A DNA stretch of 64,000 nucleotides, taken from NCBI GenBank assembly GCA_964509425.1, contig CAZDWZ010000003.1:62001-126000 (forward strand). Reading direction: 5' to 3'. Under the pieces are notes generated by a model. It searched no databases and had not been told where the DNA came from. It saw nothing but the letters and a program-made list of their open reading frames with translations. The stretch is from CAZDWZ01 sp964509425 (GTDB taxonomy: Bacteria > Bdellovibrionota_C > UBA2361 > SZUA-149 > CAZDWZ01). Positions 1 through 8,767 of this stretch are shown here, piece after piece. The position numbers were made by a program, and so were the translations under genes. The first letter of the stretch is position 1. Each line of letters begins with the position of its first letter.

Positions 1-330
1 CGTGGCAACCAGACTCTTTCCTTCCTCCGGAACCGCACTCAATACGGTGATCACGCGGTAATCCTGTCCGAGATTGGCTCGCTCGATTCTTGAACGGAGG
101 ATACGAAATCTCTCTGCAGCTTGAGGATCAACACAGCGGTCTCCGGCGAGAAGGATAGCCCCCTCATGGAGTGAAGTCGGAAGGTTCCGCCCTCGGCGGC
201 TTCTGCGCCGGCCTGTGCCTTCGCCATTTGTCGGCGCAAGGAGGGAGGCAGCCTCGTTCGTCGAAGCTTGCGGCCGGTTTGTCTCGAACGTGTTCACGTT
301 GTTGTTTGGTCGCGATAGAGCCACGGTCAT
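1..330 (-). CDS. BY-kinase (CpsD/EpsG-type tyrosine kinase), partial
   Basis: The reverse strand is open from an ATG at 330 to the window edge (110 codons), so only the N-terminal part is present. Residues about 70-110 read AAERFRILRSRI, then VITVLSAVPEEGKSLVAT. This is the FRxLR region followed by the Walker A' loop (PEEGKS) of bacterial tyrosine autokinases that control exopolysaccharide chain length and export. The first 60 residues are polar and low in complexity, and no membrane segment is seen. The membrane-spanning activator is therefore the separate Wzz protein encoded 148 bp upstream on the same strand. The catalytic Walker B motifs and the Tyr-rich tail lie outside the window. An earlier in-frame stop (about 403-405) leaves the ATG at 330 as the only good start; its ribosome site is weak. 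ParA/MinD-type ATPases share the loop, but the FRxLR stretch and the context favour a BY-kinase. Confidence 0.8.
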   Translation of the reverse strand, partial: MTVALSRPNNNVNTFETNRPQASTNEAASLLAPTNGEGTGRRRSRRGRNLPTSLHEGAILLAGDRCVDPQAAERFRILRSRIERANLGQDYRVITVLSAVPEEGKSLVAT

Positions 331-477
331 CCCCGCATATGTTTTAGAAATTGCCCGATTTGAAAATCGGACGTCTCTTATATCAAATTGTGCACCTGAC
401 TACTAATCTTCGGGGAAAGCGAAGTTGATCCAGAAGGATAGGCGGTCTGAGGTAATCTAATTCGAACAGGATCGATC

Positions 478-2037
478 TCACATCGTCAAGAACACCCCGA
501 CGGAGCCCATAATGAACAGGGTGGCGGAGGTGATGAGCGAGAAAGTCATCGCTCGGCGGACGACCCCCCGGGACCGGATCGTCTCCAGCGGAGGGATGAC
601 CCCGATGACCGGTATTCCAAGCTCTTCCTCAAGCTCGTCCCGAAACTTGTAGGCTCCGGTCAAATAAAAGAAGAGAAGAGGAATAGCGCCGAAACAACAG
701 AGGCCCGCGATGGCACCGATCGCTGCGATAATAAGCCTCGGCGGCCCGGCAGGGAGACTCGGAAGCGAAGGCGGCTCGACAATTCGGAATTGTGTGCCTT
801 TCTGGCTGCTGACGAGGTTCGTCTGCATCGCCGCCTGCTCGCGCGCGGCGGAGAGATTCTCGTAATTTGCTCGAACGTTCGCGTAGTCCCGCCGGATGCG
901 GATCAGCTCCTGTTCTTTGAGCGGCATGAGCTTGATGTCCGACTCGAGTTCATTGATTTGGCGTTTGAGATTTACGTTTTCTTCTTTCAGAGAGAGAAGC
1001 TGTGCCTCGACTTCACCGATCTCGCGTCGCACGGCTCGAGACTCGGGAGTGCTTCCTTTTGGCGCTTCTTCGGTTCGTTTCGGCGCTCCGCCGCTTCGAA
1101 CTCGCTGACGGAGTGACTCAAGCTGTTTCTTCACGCCCACGACATCGGGATGCGCGTCGGCGTACTTCGTCCTGAGAACTGCCAACGCAGATTCGAGCTG
1201 TGCAATTCCTTCCCGCGGGTCGCTGGCGTTGGTTGTGATTGAACCGGTTGCGACGGGCTGAGAGTCTTTCTCAGCAAGCTTGAGCTCCGTTTGCAGACTG
1301 GAGATTCGAGCCACGTTCGCGGTGATGAGCTGAGTGTTGGTAGCAAGTTGAGACTGTGCGCGTTCGAGCCGTGCAACGCTTGATTGAAGATGCTCAGGAA
1401 GCTTTCCGAAGTTATCTTGAACAAACTTCTGTACTTGAGCCTCGGTGGCCTCCAGCTTTTTTCTTGCGGCGCTGAGCTGCGTGTCCAAGAACTCTTCGGT
1501 GCCCTGAGTTTCGGTCTTCGTGGTGAGGATACTCTCCTCGATGAATAGATTCGCGATTGCCTTAGTCACATCGAAGGCGACCTTCGGAAGGTGATGCGAG
1601 AACTCGAGCCGGAATGTTTGAACGAGGTTGTCCTTGCTCGTCTTCGAGACAACCGGGGTTATCTGGATTGCCGTTCGGAAGCGCTCGAGTGCTTTTTCCT
1701 TCCCGATGACCCCGCGAAGTTCCGGATACAGATTGAATTGCTCCATGATCGTGCGCAATCTCGCCCGGGAGAGGATCTCGTATATGAGGGAGTCGAGTCT
1801 CTCGCTCTGCTCTTCCTTCGGCGGCGCGTCGAGGAGTTTGGTATTAACTTTTTGAGGCTGAATAAATATAAGAGAGTCTGCTAGATAGTAGCTCGGAAGT
1901 CGCAAGGCCACGAGCATGACCAGCGCAAAAACCGTAATTGCCGGGGCCCAAGAGAGTCTCCAATAGCGGCGGAACGCCACCCGGATCGGTAGAATCAGCT
2001 CGACAAAAGACTTGTTTGCTTGTTCGTAGACGCTCAT
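478..2037 (-). CDS. Wzz/GumC-type polysaccharide chain-length determinant
   Basis: This is an inner-membrane co-polymerase for exopolysaccharide synthesis, 519 residues. A first membrane segment (WAPAITVFALVMLVAL, about residues 30-47) is followed by a long periplasmic region rich in coiled coil (about 160-400). A Pro/Gly-rich motif (PSLPSLPAGPP) then leads into the second membrane segment (about 428-450). After a short cytoplasmic stretch (EEELGIPVIGVIPP) there is one more hydrophobic helix at the C-terminus. The length and coiled-coil content fit the PEP-CTERM-locus subfamily rather than the short O-antigen Wzz. The BY-kinase lies downstream on the same strand and the TPR lipoprotein and export protein diverge from it, so these genes probably build one exopolysaccharide export machine. 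The family call is firm; the subfamily is inferred from context. Confidence 0.88.
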   Translation of the reverse strand: MSVYEQANKSFVELILPIRVAFRRYWRLSWAPAITVFALVMLVALRLPSYYLADSLIFIQPQKVNTKLLDAPPKEEQSERLDSLIYEILSRARLRTIMEQFNLYPELRGVIGKEKALERFRTAIQITPVVSKTSKDNLVQTFRLEFSHHLPKVAFDVTKAIANLFIEESILTTKTETQGTEEFLDTQLSAARKKLEATEAQVQKFVQDNFGKLPEHLQSSVARLERAQSQLATNTQLITANVARISSLQTELKLAEKDSQPVATGSITTNASDPREGIAQLESALAVLRTKYADAHPDVVGVKKQLESLRQRVRSGGAPKRTEEAPKGSTPESRAVRREIGEVEAQLLSLKEENVNLKRQINELESDIKLMPLKEQELIRIRRDYANVRANYENLSAAREQAAMQTNLVSSQKGTQFRIVEPPSLPSLPAGPPRLIIAAIGAIAGLCCFGAIPLLFFYLTGAYKFRDELEEELGIPVIGVIPPLETIRSRGVVRRAMTFSLITSATLFIMGSVGVFLTM

Positions 2038-2130
2038 CTGCTAAGATTTCTCAGTTTTGGAGAGTCGGCACTCGTGAAGAAGGACCTAAAGAATTTTCAG
2101 GACCTGGATATATTGGCTCTATAAAACTCT

Positions 2131-4356
2131 ATGAATTTAACACATATTAAGAAAAGTGCAATTATTCTGGCTGCATATGGTCTCCTCATCCTCTTCGGGT
2201 GCGGCCCGGATAAGGAAACCAAGTACGCAGATCTCATCAAAAAATACGACGAATACTTCGCCGCCGGCAAGTTTGAGGAGGCGCGCCTCTCCATTCAATC
2301 GGCGATCGACATAAGACCACAAGAAGGCGACGCCTACTATAAGCTGGGTGAGGTTCTGCTCCGCCAGGAGAAATTTCCCAACGCCGTCGAAAACTACCGC
2401 TCGGCGGTTAACTATAACAAGGACCATCGAGACGCGCGGTACCGGTTGGCGACCATCATGCTGGCGGCCAAGGACTATGAGGCTTCCGAGGACAACGCCG
2501 AGAAAATCCTCGCGCAAAATCCGAAGGACGTAGACGCGCTCATTCTGAAAGCGAACATCGCGGCGGCCTCTACCAGAAAAGACTACGTTCTAGCCCGGCA
2601 GCTTCTTGAAGGCGTGCTCAAGGAGCATCCGAAAAATGCAAATGCGATCGCAAGCCTCGGAACGCTCGCGCTCCAACAAGATGAACTAAAAGAAGCTGAG
2701 GAGCGCTTCACCGAGGCATTGGCGCTCGATCCGAAGAGCCTCCCACTGCGGCTCGTTCTCGCTGATCTCTTTGCGCGCCAGGGGCGACTCGATGAGTCCC
2801 AGCAGCAGCTTGAGAGTGTCGTAAAAGACGATCCCAAAAATTCCGGCATCCGCTTCGGTCTCGCTGAGTTTCTTTTGAAGCGAGGTCTCGGTGACAAGGC
2901 GGAGAATCAATATGAGGAGAGCTTGAAGGTCGATGCGCTCCGGCACGACGCGAGAGATCGCCTCTACGACATCTATCTGTCACGGCGAGATTCGGAGAAG
3001 GCGAAGGGGCTCACGGCGGCTCTCGAGAAATCGCATCCGGAAAATCCGGGAACGCTCTACTTTCGTGGGCGAGATTTAGAGCTTGATGGAAAGTTCCCTC
3101 AAGCGCTCGAGGAATACCTGAAATCGATCAAAGGTCAGACGACTTTCGCGGCAGCATTTCGGAGAGCCGGTTTCATCCAGCTTGGCCTTGGAGACGAGCA
3201 AAACGGCCTCGATAACCTGAATAAGGCCATCACCATCGATCCGGGTGATATCCCCGCGCGCCTGGAGCTTGCGAATCGTGCGCTACTCGGCCGGAAGCTC
3301 GCTGAGGCGGGTGAGCAGGTGAATCAAGTTCTTGCACGGTTCCCAAGGCATTTGGCTGCGCATATTCTTCGCGCGGACATCGCGATGCTCGAGGGGCGGA
3401 CCGACGAAGCGCGAAAGGTATACGATTTCCTCATCGAGAATTTCCCGAAGAGCCCTCAGGGGATCGCAAAGCTCGCTGTTCTGGAGGAACGCGACAACCA
3501 CATCGACAAGGCGATCGAGCTGTACCGCAAATCGCTGACGTTTGATGTCGGTGTCCTCGGACCGGGACAGAGGCTCGCAAAGCTTCTTGCGGCGAAGAGC
3601 GGGATCAAAGTCGCAAAGGAAGAATTCGTTCAGCTCGAAGCGAAGAGTCAGAACTCGAAGCCGGAGTATCAATATCTGCTCGCGAGTCTCATTTTGGCTG
3701 ACCCCAGCGATCCCGAGCGAATCAAAACAGCGAAAGGGTATTTAGAGAAGGCAATCGAAGCGAAGCCTGAGCTCTCGGCCGCGTACCTCGCCCTTGCGAA
3801 TCTCGATGCGCTCCAAGGGAATCGAGAAGCGGCAATTACGAACTATGAGAAGGTCGCGGCATCGAACCCGAAGCACGTTCCGTCTCGGATTCTCCTCGCG
3901 ACTCTCCGCGAGCAGCAAGGAAAAGTCGACGAAGCAGCCGTGCTCTACCGGGAAGTTCTGTCGATCGATCCTCGCGTCGGAATCGCGGCGAACAACCTCG
4001 CGTGGTTGCTCTCCGAAAAGAAGGGGGGGAACCTTGATGAAGCGCTCAAGTATGCGGAAATCGGCAAAGAGCGAATGCCGCAGGTGGGTGATGCCGCAGA
4101 TACGCTCGGCTGGATACATTTCAAGCGCGGCAGCTATCGTGCGGCATTGCCTTTCATTCAGGAAGCTATTTCCCTGAATGAAAAAAGCGACAACAAACAA
4201 TCGAATCCCATCATCTATTACCATCTGGCCGAAGTGCATTTTGCGCTGAACGACATGGCGGCTGCAAAGGCCGCCGCCGGTAAGGCGCTTGAAGGGGTGG
4301 GAGACAAACACCCGGCCTACGCGAGGCTTCAAGAGATCATTCAAAACGCGAGCTAA
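2131..4356 (+). CDS. TPR-repeat lipoprotein of exopolysaccharide (PEP-CTERM type) locus
   Basis: 741 residues. The N-terminus is a lipoprotein signal peptide with lipobox LLILFGC, the Cys being about residue 24. Nearly all the rest is tandem tetratricopeptide repeats with the usual spacing of about 34 residues and end motifs such as ALDPKS, TIDPGD, SIDPR. Proteins like this (putative PEP-CTERM system TPR lipoprotein) lie beside chain-length and export genes and are thought to scaffold the export complex in the periplasm. The gene diverges from the Wzz gene across a 93-bp spacer, which must hold both promoters. It is followed after 35 bp by the export lipoprotein, so the two probably form an operon. 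The repeats give a clear structural call; the role is from context. Confidence 0.85.
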   Translation: MNLTHIKKSAIILAAYGLLILFGCGPDKETKYADLIKKYDEYFAAGKFEEARLSIQSAIDIRPQEGDAYYKLGEVLLRQEKFPNAVENYRSAVNYNKDHRDARYRLATIMLAAKDYEASEDNAEKILAQNPKDVDALILKANIAAASTRKDYVLARQLLEGVLKEHPKNANAIASLGTLALQQDELKEAEERFTEALALDPKSLPLRLVLADLFARQGRLDESQQQLESVVKDDPKNSGIRFGLAEFLLKRGLGDKAENQYEESLKVDALRHDARDRLYDIYLSRRDSEKAKGLTAALEKSHPENPGTLYFRGRDLELDGKFPQALEEYLKSIKGQTTFAAAFRRAGFIQLGLGDEQNGLDNLNKAITIDPGDIPARLELANRALLGRKLAEAGEQVNQVLARFPRHLAAHILRADIAMLEGRTDEARKVYDFLIENFPKSPQGIAKLAVLEERDNHIDKAIELYRKSLTFDVGVLGPGQRLAKLLAAKSGIKVAKEEFVQLEAKSQNSKPEYQYLLASLILADPSDPERIKTAKGYLEKAIEAKPELSAAYLALANLDALQGNREAAITNYEKVAASNPKHVPSRILLATLREQQGKVDEAAVLYREVLSIDPRVGIAANNLAWLLSEKKGGNLDEALKYAEIGKERMPQVGDAADTLGWIHFKRGSYRAALPFIQEAISLNEKSDNKQSNPIIYYHLAEVHFALNDMAAAKAAAGKALEGVGDKHPAYARLQEIIQNAS

Positions 4357-4391
4357 GGCGCCGGAAGCGAACAATGCAAAGGAGAAATGGA

Positions 4392-4973
4392 ATGAACAGG
4401 AACTTGCTCGTCGGTGTCGCCGTACTATTCGGAGTCGTCTCATGCGGACCGTCGAATATCCGTTCTTTGAGCGAACTCTCCTCCCTCTCTGAAAAGGGCG
4501 AGTACACCATACAAGGCGGCGATACACTCGTGGTGAGTGTGTGGGGTGAGCCGAGACTTTCCGGCCCCGTCGTGGTCCGTGAGGATGGGCGATTCACCTT
4601 GCCGCTGATTGAGGACGTCGAAGCCGAGGGCCTTACGGTGAAACAGCTTACGGTTGTCGTCACAAAAAAATTGGTCGAATTTATTCCGGCTGCGTCGGTT
4701 TCAATCTCCGTCGGACAGTCTGCGCCGATTCGTTATTACCTTTCGGGCCAGCTCGTGAAACCGGGTGAGTTTCGGAGCGATCGAAGGATCTCATTGCTCC
4801 AGGCGATTGCGACAGCGGGAGGCTTTGCGCCGTTCGCGAATGAAAGCGAAATCATGCTCATTCGGAAGAGCGTGAAGGGCGATCTTCGTTATCGATTCGA
4901 TTACAACCGGGTGGTCGACGGACGGGAGCCCAACCCCGAGCTTAAAAACGGTGACGTCATCTCCGTAAAGTAA
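4392..4973 (+). CDS. Wza-like polysaccharide export lipoprotein (SLBB)
   Basis: 194 residues from the ATG at 4392, chosen because AAAGGAGA sits 6-7 bases before it; an earlier ATG at 4374 has no such site. The signal peptide ends in the lipobox VVSC. The polysaccharide export domain follows (YTIQGGDTLVVSVWGEP, then VVREDGRFTLPLI) and one SLBB-type segment (RYYLSGQLVKPGEF). It should be an outer-membrane lipoprotein forming or lining the exopolysaccharide channel, working with the Wzz and BY-kinase genes on the other side of the TPR gene. At under 200 residues it is shorter than Wza (about 380), like the export proteins of PEP-CTERM loci, which lack the extra SLBB repeats and the C-terminal amphipathic helix. 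Confidence 0.88.
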   Translation: MNRNLLVGVAVLFGVVSCGPSNIRSLSELSSLSEKGEYTIQGGDTLVVSVWGEPRLSGPVVVREDGRFTLPLIEDVEAEGLTVKQLTVVVTKKLVEFIPAASVSISVGQSAPIRYYLSGQLVKPGEFRSDRRISLLQAIATAGGFAPFANESEIMLIRKSVKGDLRYRFDYNRVVDGREPNPELKNGDVISVK

Positions 4974-4977
4974 CCTT

Positions 4978-6642
4978 GTGAAAGTCGCGCTGCTCGGTCC
5001 GTCGGGAACACACTCAGAACTGGCGCTGCGAGAATTCGATCCGGGTGCGGAACGGGTCTTTTGCGCTTCTATATCCGGGGTGTTCGAGAAAGTTCTCGGA
5101 GGCGAGGCCGACGCTGGCTTGGTTCCAATTGAGAACGTGATTCAAGGACCGGTCACCGAAACGCTCGACCTGCTCCTCGCTCACAAGGGGAAGATTTATG
5201 CCGCTTCAGCCACGCTGCTCGATATCCGTCACGCATTGGGTGTACTGGACAGTGGTCCCTGGCCGCGGAAGATAACGCAGGTCTTTTCTCACGAGCAGGC
5301 GCTTCGACAATGCGCCACTCGACTTTCATCTCTTTTCCCGGCGGCATCTGCGGTGCCTTATCCGAGCACCACCGCAGCGATTAGCTTGATTCTCGAAGAG
5401 AGGAAGCTCGACGCGGCAATCCTCGCGCCGGAGGCCGCTCTCCGGGAAAAGGGGCTCCGTGTCGTGGATGCCAATCTCTCCGATAATCCAGAGAACAAAA
5501 CACGCTTCGTCTCCATCCGGCGTGGCGATGTGAGAAGTGAGATTGAGAAGTCTCTGCCGCGACCGAGATATGTGATCGATCTCGTCATCGATCCCGGAAG
5601 AGACCGGAAGGGGCTTCTCTTCGAGATCATTCAAATTCTCAGCGTCGAACACCGTATAAACCTGAACTCGATTCACTCGCGCCCCGACAACCGTGGCGGT
5701 TTCGTTTTCCATCTTGCGTTAGAGGGTCATCCGAAAGACCCAACAGTAGCAGCCGGGCTTCAAGCGCTCGACGACTACTGCAGGTTGACGACGGGCGCGA
5801 CGGCGGAAGCGGTGATCGTCGGATTTCACGAGCATCGTCCCTTTTTCTCGTTGCCGTTTGAGACGATAGGCATCGTCGGCGGTTTGGGGAGAATGGGAAA
5901 GTGGTTCACGGAATTTTTTGAATCCGTCGGAATTCGTGTTCTTCACTCTGATGTTGATTCTTCACTTTCTCTGAAAGACCTCTGCTCGCAGTGCAAGGTT
6001 GTTCTCGTCAGTGTTCCGATGTCGCAGGCCGGCTCGGTTGCGAGGGAAGTCTGCAGCTTTGTCTCCGCCGGCCAGTTGTTGGTGGAGAATTGCTCGATCA
6101 AAGACTGTGCGCTCTCGGTGCTGGAGGAGATGGCTCCAGAGGGAGTGGAAGTGCTCGGAATTCACACGATGTTTGGCGATAAAACGTCGACCTTGCGCGG
6201 AGAGAATGTGATCGTGACTCGCACCTCGCGGAGCGGGTCACTCTCACAGTCTTTTGAAAGTCTTCTCTACAAACACGGAGCTCACCTCTATCAGTGTAGC
6301 GCCGAAGAACATGATCAGGTGAGCGCCGTTGTGCAGGCACTTTTGCAGTTGTCGCTTCTCGTGGTGGGAGACGTGACGGTGAGCGCCCTCCCGCACCGCA
6401 AAGTGTTGAAGGCATTTTCAACGCCGAACTTCCGGCTCTTTGAAACGGCAATGCTGCGAGTCGTGAATCAAGTGGATCAGCTCACGGTCGATCTGCAAAT
6501 GCTAAACCCGAAGGCAGAGCGAGTGCGCAGACAGCTTCTTGAGTCGGTTTGCCGTCTGGTTTTTTCCTTGGAGCACGGCGATCGAGAGATCCTCGATCAG
6601 ACCGTCGCGAAGCTCCGCAATTATTTCGAGGATAAGTCCTGA
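4978..6642 (+). CDS. fused prephenate dehydratase / ACT / prephenate dehydrogenase
   Basis: 554 residues, GTG start 4 bp after the previous stop, suggesting coupling to the export gene. Residues 1-180 are prephenate dehydratase: LLGPSGTHSELA, PIENVIQGPV and the catalytic TRF motif (NKTRFVSI). Residues about 195-275 are an ACT regulatory domain (GLLFEIIQILSVEHRINLNS), normally the phenylalanine sensor. Residues about 295-554 are prephenate dehydrogenase of the E. coli TyrA type: NAD loop GIVGGLGRMGKW, ENCSIKD, and the substrate histidine in GIHTMFGDKTS. One polypeptide would therefore make both phenylpyruvate and 4-hydroxyphenylpyruvate from prephenate. No chorismate mutase domain is present. 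The PheA-then-TyrA order is uncommon. The 3' end overlaps the converging FG-GAP gene by 22 bp. All key motifs are intact. Confidence 0.9.
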   Translation: MKVALLGPSGTHSELALREFDPGAERVFCASISGVFEKVLGGEADAGLVPIENVIQGPVTETLDLLLAHKGKIYAASATLLDIRHALGVLDSGPWPRKITQVFSHEQALRQCATRLSSLFPAASAVPYPSTTAAISLILEERKLDAAILAPEAALREKGLRVVDANLSDNPENKTRFVSIRRGDVRSEIEKSLPRPRYVIDLVIDPGRDRKGLLFEIIQILSVEHRINLNSIHSRPDNRGGFVFHLALEGHPKDPTVAAGLQALDDYCRLTTGATAEAVIVGFHEHRPFFSLPFETIGIVGGLGRMGKWFTEFFESVGIRVLHSDVDSSLSLKDLCSQCKVVLVSVPMSQAGSVAREVCSFVSAGQLLVENCSIKDCALSVLEEMAPEGVEVLGIHTMFGDKTSTLRGENVIVTRTSRSGSLSQSFESLLYKHGAHLYQCSAEEHDQVSAVVQALLQLSLLVVGDVTVSALPHRKVLKAFSTPNFRLFETAMLRVVNQVDQLTVDLQMLNPKAERVRRQLLESVCRLVFSLEHGDREILDQTVAKLRNYFEDKS

Positions 6643-8711
6643 CGTAATTCTGGCGACTCTTCGAGAAAGCATCCGGTATTGCCGTCGAAGATATCCTCGA
6701 GCAAACGGCACGATGGATACATGGTGACAGGAGTTCCGGGAGGCGGATCTCCGGGCGCGCCGGTGTAGCGAAGCTGCCGGAACTTCGCTTCGTAACATTT
6801 GTTACTTCCCCGTGTGGTGAGCAAGCTCCCGAAGGGTTTTCCGAGGCAGCCATCGACCCAAACATGGCTCCGGCCCGATCGAATAATTCCGTAGCGGATT
6901 GCCTCAGGGATTTCAGAGACCGCGACGGTTTCGCCTTGGTTCCGAGAGCTCAATCCAGCGCCCCAATACACTCCGTCCCGGCTCGGGCCGAGTGTGTATC
7001 GCCGCGAATCTATTTTCGTGCAGCGGATGTGTGAACGACATTCGAAGGACCCGTTGTTATCCGCTCCCGTGATAACCCATCCATCTTTACAGGCGGCGTC
7101 CGTCCATTCGTGCTCGTCGAGGAGAATGTCCTCGTCCGGAAGGGGACAGCATTGCGCGAAGAGGGGCGAGCAAGCCGGGCCTCGCCGATCGCCTTCGGAC
7201 GAAGCATAAAAGGCAAATCCGCGAGGGCAATTTATTCCGGACGCATTCCACTTCCCTAAATTACTTCCTGAGCCGCGATGAAGGGGATTATACCCGATAC
7301 AGACCTTCGGACCATGTGCCAGTCTGGTTCCGTCAAACATACGTCCCGCGACTTTCGATCCGGTGCTAGGGAACGGCAGGCGTATCTCGGCTCGATGACG
7401 TTCTGTTCTCACTGTTCTTCGCCTTTCGAAGTTCACCCGTTCTCCCGCTTCTGTGACAGCAGAAGCGAGGAGCAGTATTTCTCCCGGCGAAATATCTTTC
7501 ACGGTCGACGAACTCTCATTGACGATTGTTCCACCGCCCAGAGGAGTTCCGACAAACGTAAAATCCGAGATCGGGAATTGGAAGGCGGTGAAGATGAAGA
7601 ACGAAAATGTGCCGCTCATTTCTTTTGTTTTGTTGAGAGCGATCTCGAGCCGCCCTTCAAGCGGTATAATTCGGGCGATATCGATCACTCCGTCCCCATT
7701 GAAATCTCCAGCGATCGTCGGAAGGGCGTGTTCAGTAAAAGGAAACGGCCAGAGAAAATCTCCTTCGATCGCCGTGTCACCGAGTGAGTAGGCGGCTTTC
7801 GCATCGTCCAGCGAATTTCCATACGCGACAAGGTCGTCTCGGCCGTCACCGTTGAAGTCTCCTACCAAGCGGCCCTGCCAGTGAGCGAAGGCAAGATAAG
7901 GCCAAAAATCCCCCCAAATTCGGTAACTCGAAGGAAATTCCGCGCGATCCGTTTTCAAGTAAAAGAGGCCGGTTCCGTTGTCGAAGAAAAGGAGATCCTC
8001 GCGTCCTGAGCCACGCGCGTCGATTGCGGCAAAAGGATAGTAGAACGGTGAATACGCGAATTCAGTGGGCTCCTCGGTCGTATTCAACGCCGGGAGGCAT
8101 TCCAAGAAATGCACATCATCTACATTAGATTCCTGGGTCCACATGTTCTTCGCGAGGAAAATTCCCCTCCGCGCATTTTGATGGCAACGCCATGTTGGCA
8201 ACCCCGCGTTAAAACCCGCGTAGTTTCCCTGGATTCCGATCCGACGGAGAGTGGCAGTGCCTCCTTCTGTCGCGGGGATTTCGACGAGGTCCAAGAACCC
8301 CTTTGGGGCGATGCACACCGGCTCGTCCCGGCCGTCTCCGTTGAAATCTGATACCGCCGTGATGAGCGCTCCGGGCTCCGGGAGAGCGAAGATTCTATTG
8401 AGGAATATTTCCCGCTCGCGAAGCTCCAGGGTCGCATAGGACTGCCTTTTATTGATGGTAAGCAGCAACTCGTCCCTGCCGTCCCCATTAAAGTCGCCCT
8501 TTCGGAGGTCGGCGCCAAACAGCGGCTTTTTCTCGGCATTTAGTGGGATTTTAAAGCCAATTCTGTCCCAGTCCCGGATTTTTGAATTCTCGAAGAGGGT
8601 GACTTTGAGCTCGGCTGCTGGGCTGGCAAATGACACGATCGGGAGGAGAACGAGATAACAGAATATTAGTGTAGGAATTTGCTGGACGAACCATTTTCTA
8701 TCATCCATCAT
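6621..8711 (-). CDS. secreted FG-GAP/VCBS repeat protein with C-terminal Cys-rich domain
   Basis: I place the start at the ATG ATG pair at 8711, because the signal peptide (hydrophobic core IFCYLVLLPIVSFAS) follows directly. An upstream in-frame extension would overlap the divergent regulator gene. The mature protein carries at least four FG-GAP/VCBS calcium-binding loops: GDFNGDGRDELLL, SDFNGDGRDEPVC, GDFNGDGRDDLVA and GDFNGDGVIDIAR, plus a degenerate fifth. Such loops form a beta-propeller found in secreted or surface proteins. The last 210 residues or so form a separate Cys-rich domain: CIGYNP, CPRGFAFY, CCPLPDEDI, DEHEW, RCTKID, then GCLGKPFGSLL. That domain recurs in the protein encoded at 15949-16707. 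No catalytic motif is seen, so binding or adhesion is a guess. Confidence 0.8.
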   Translation of the reverse strand: MMDDRKWFVQQIPTLIFCYLVLLPIVSFASPAAELKVTLFENSKIRDWDRIGFKIPLNAEKKPLFGADLRKGDFNGDGRDELLLTINKRQSYATLELREREIFLNRIFALPEPGALITAVSDFNGDGRDEPVCIAPKGFLDLVEIPATEGGTATLRRIGIQGNYAGFNAGLPTWRCHQNARRGIFLAKNMWTQESNVDDVHFLECLPALNTTEEPTEFAYSPFYYPFAAIDARGSGREDLLFFDNGTGLFYLKTDRAEFPSSYRIWGDFWPYLAFAHWQGRLVGDFNGDGRDDLVAYGNSLDDAKAAYSLGDTAIEGDFLWPFPFTEHALPTIAGDFNGDGVIDIARIIPLEGRLEIALNKTKEMSGTFSFFIFTAFQFPISDFTFVGTPLGGGTIVNESSSTVKDISPGEILLLASAVTEAGERVNFERRRTVRTERHRAEIRLPFPSTGSKVAGRMFDGTRLAHGPKVCIGYNPLHRGSGSNLGKWNASGINCPRGFAFYASSEGDRRGPACSPLFAQCCPLPDEDILLDEHEWTDAACKDGWVITGADNNGSFECRSHIRCTKIDSRRYTLGPSRDGVYWGAGLSSRNQGETVAVSEIPEAIRYGIIRSGRSHVWVDGCLGKPFGSLLTTRGSNKCYEAKFRQLRYTGAPGDPPPGTPVTMYPSCRLLEDIFDGNTGCFLEESPELRQDLSSK

Positions 8712-8767
8712 CTTTATTCCAGTGAATTCAAACTGTTCTCGAGGCCCAAACCGTTTTTTGGTGAACC

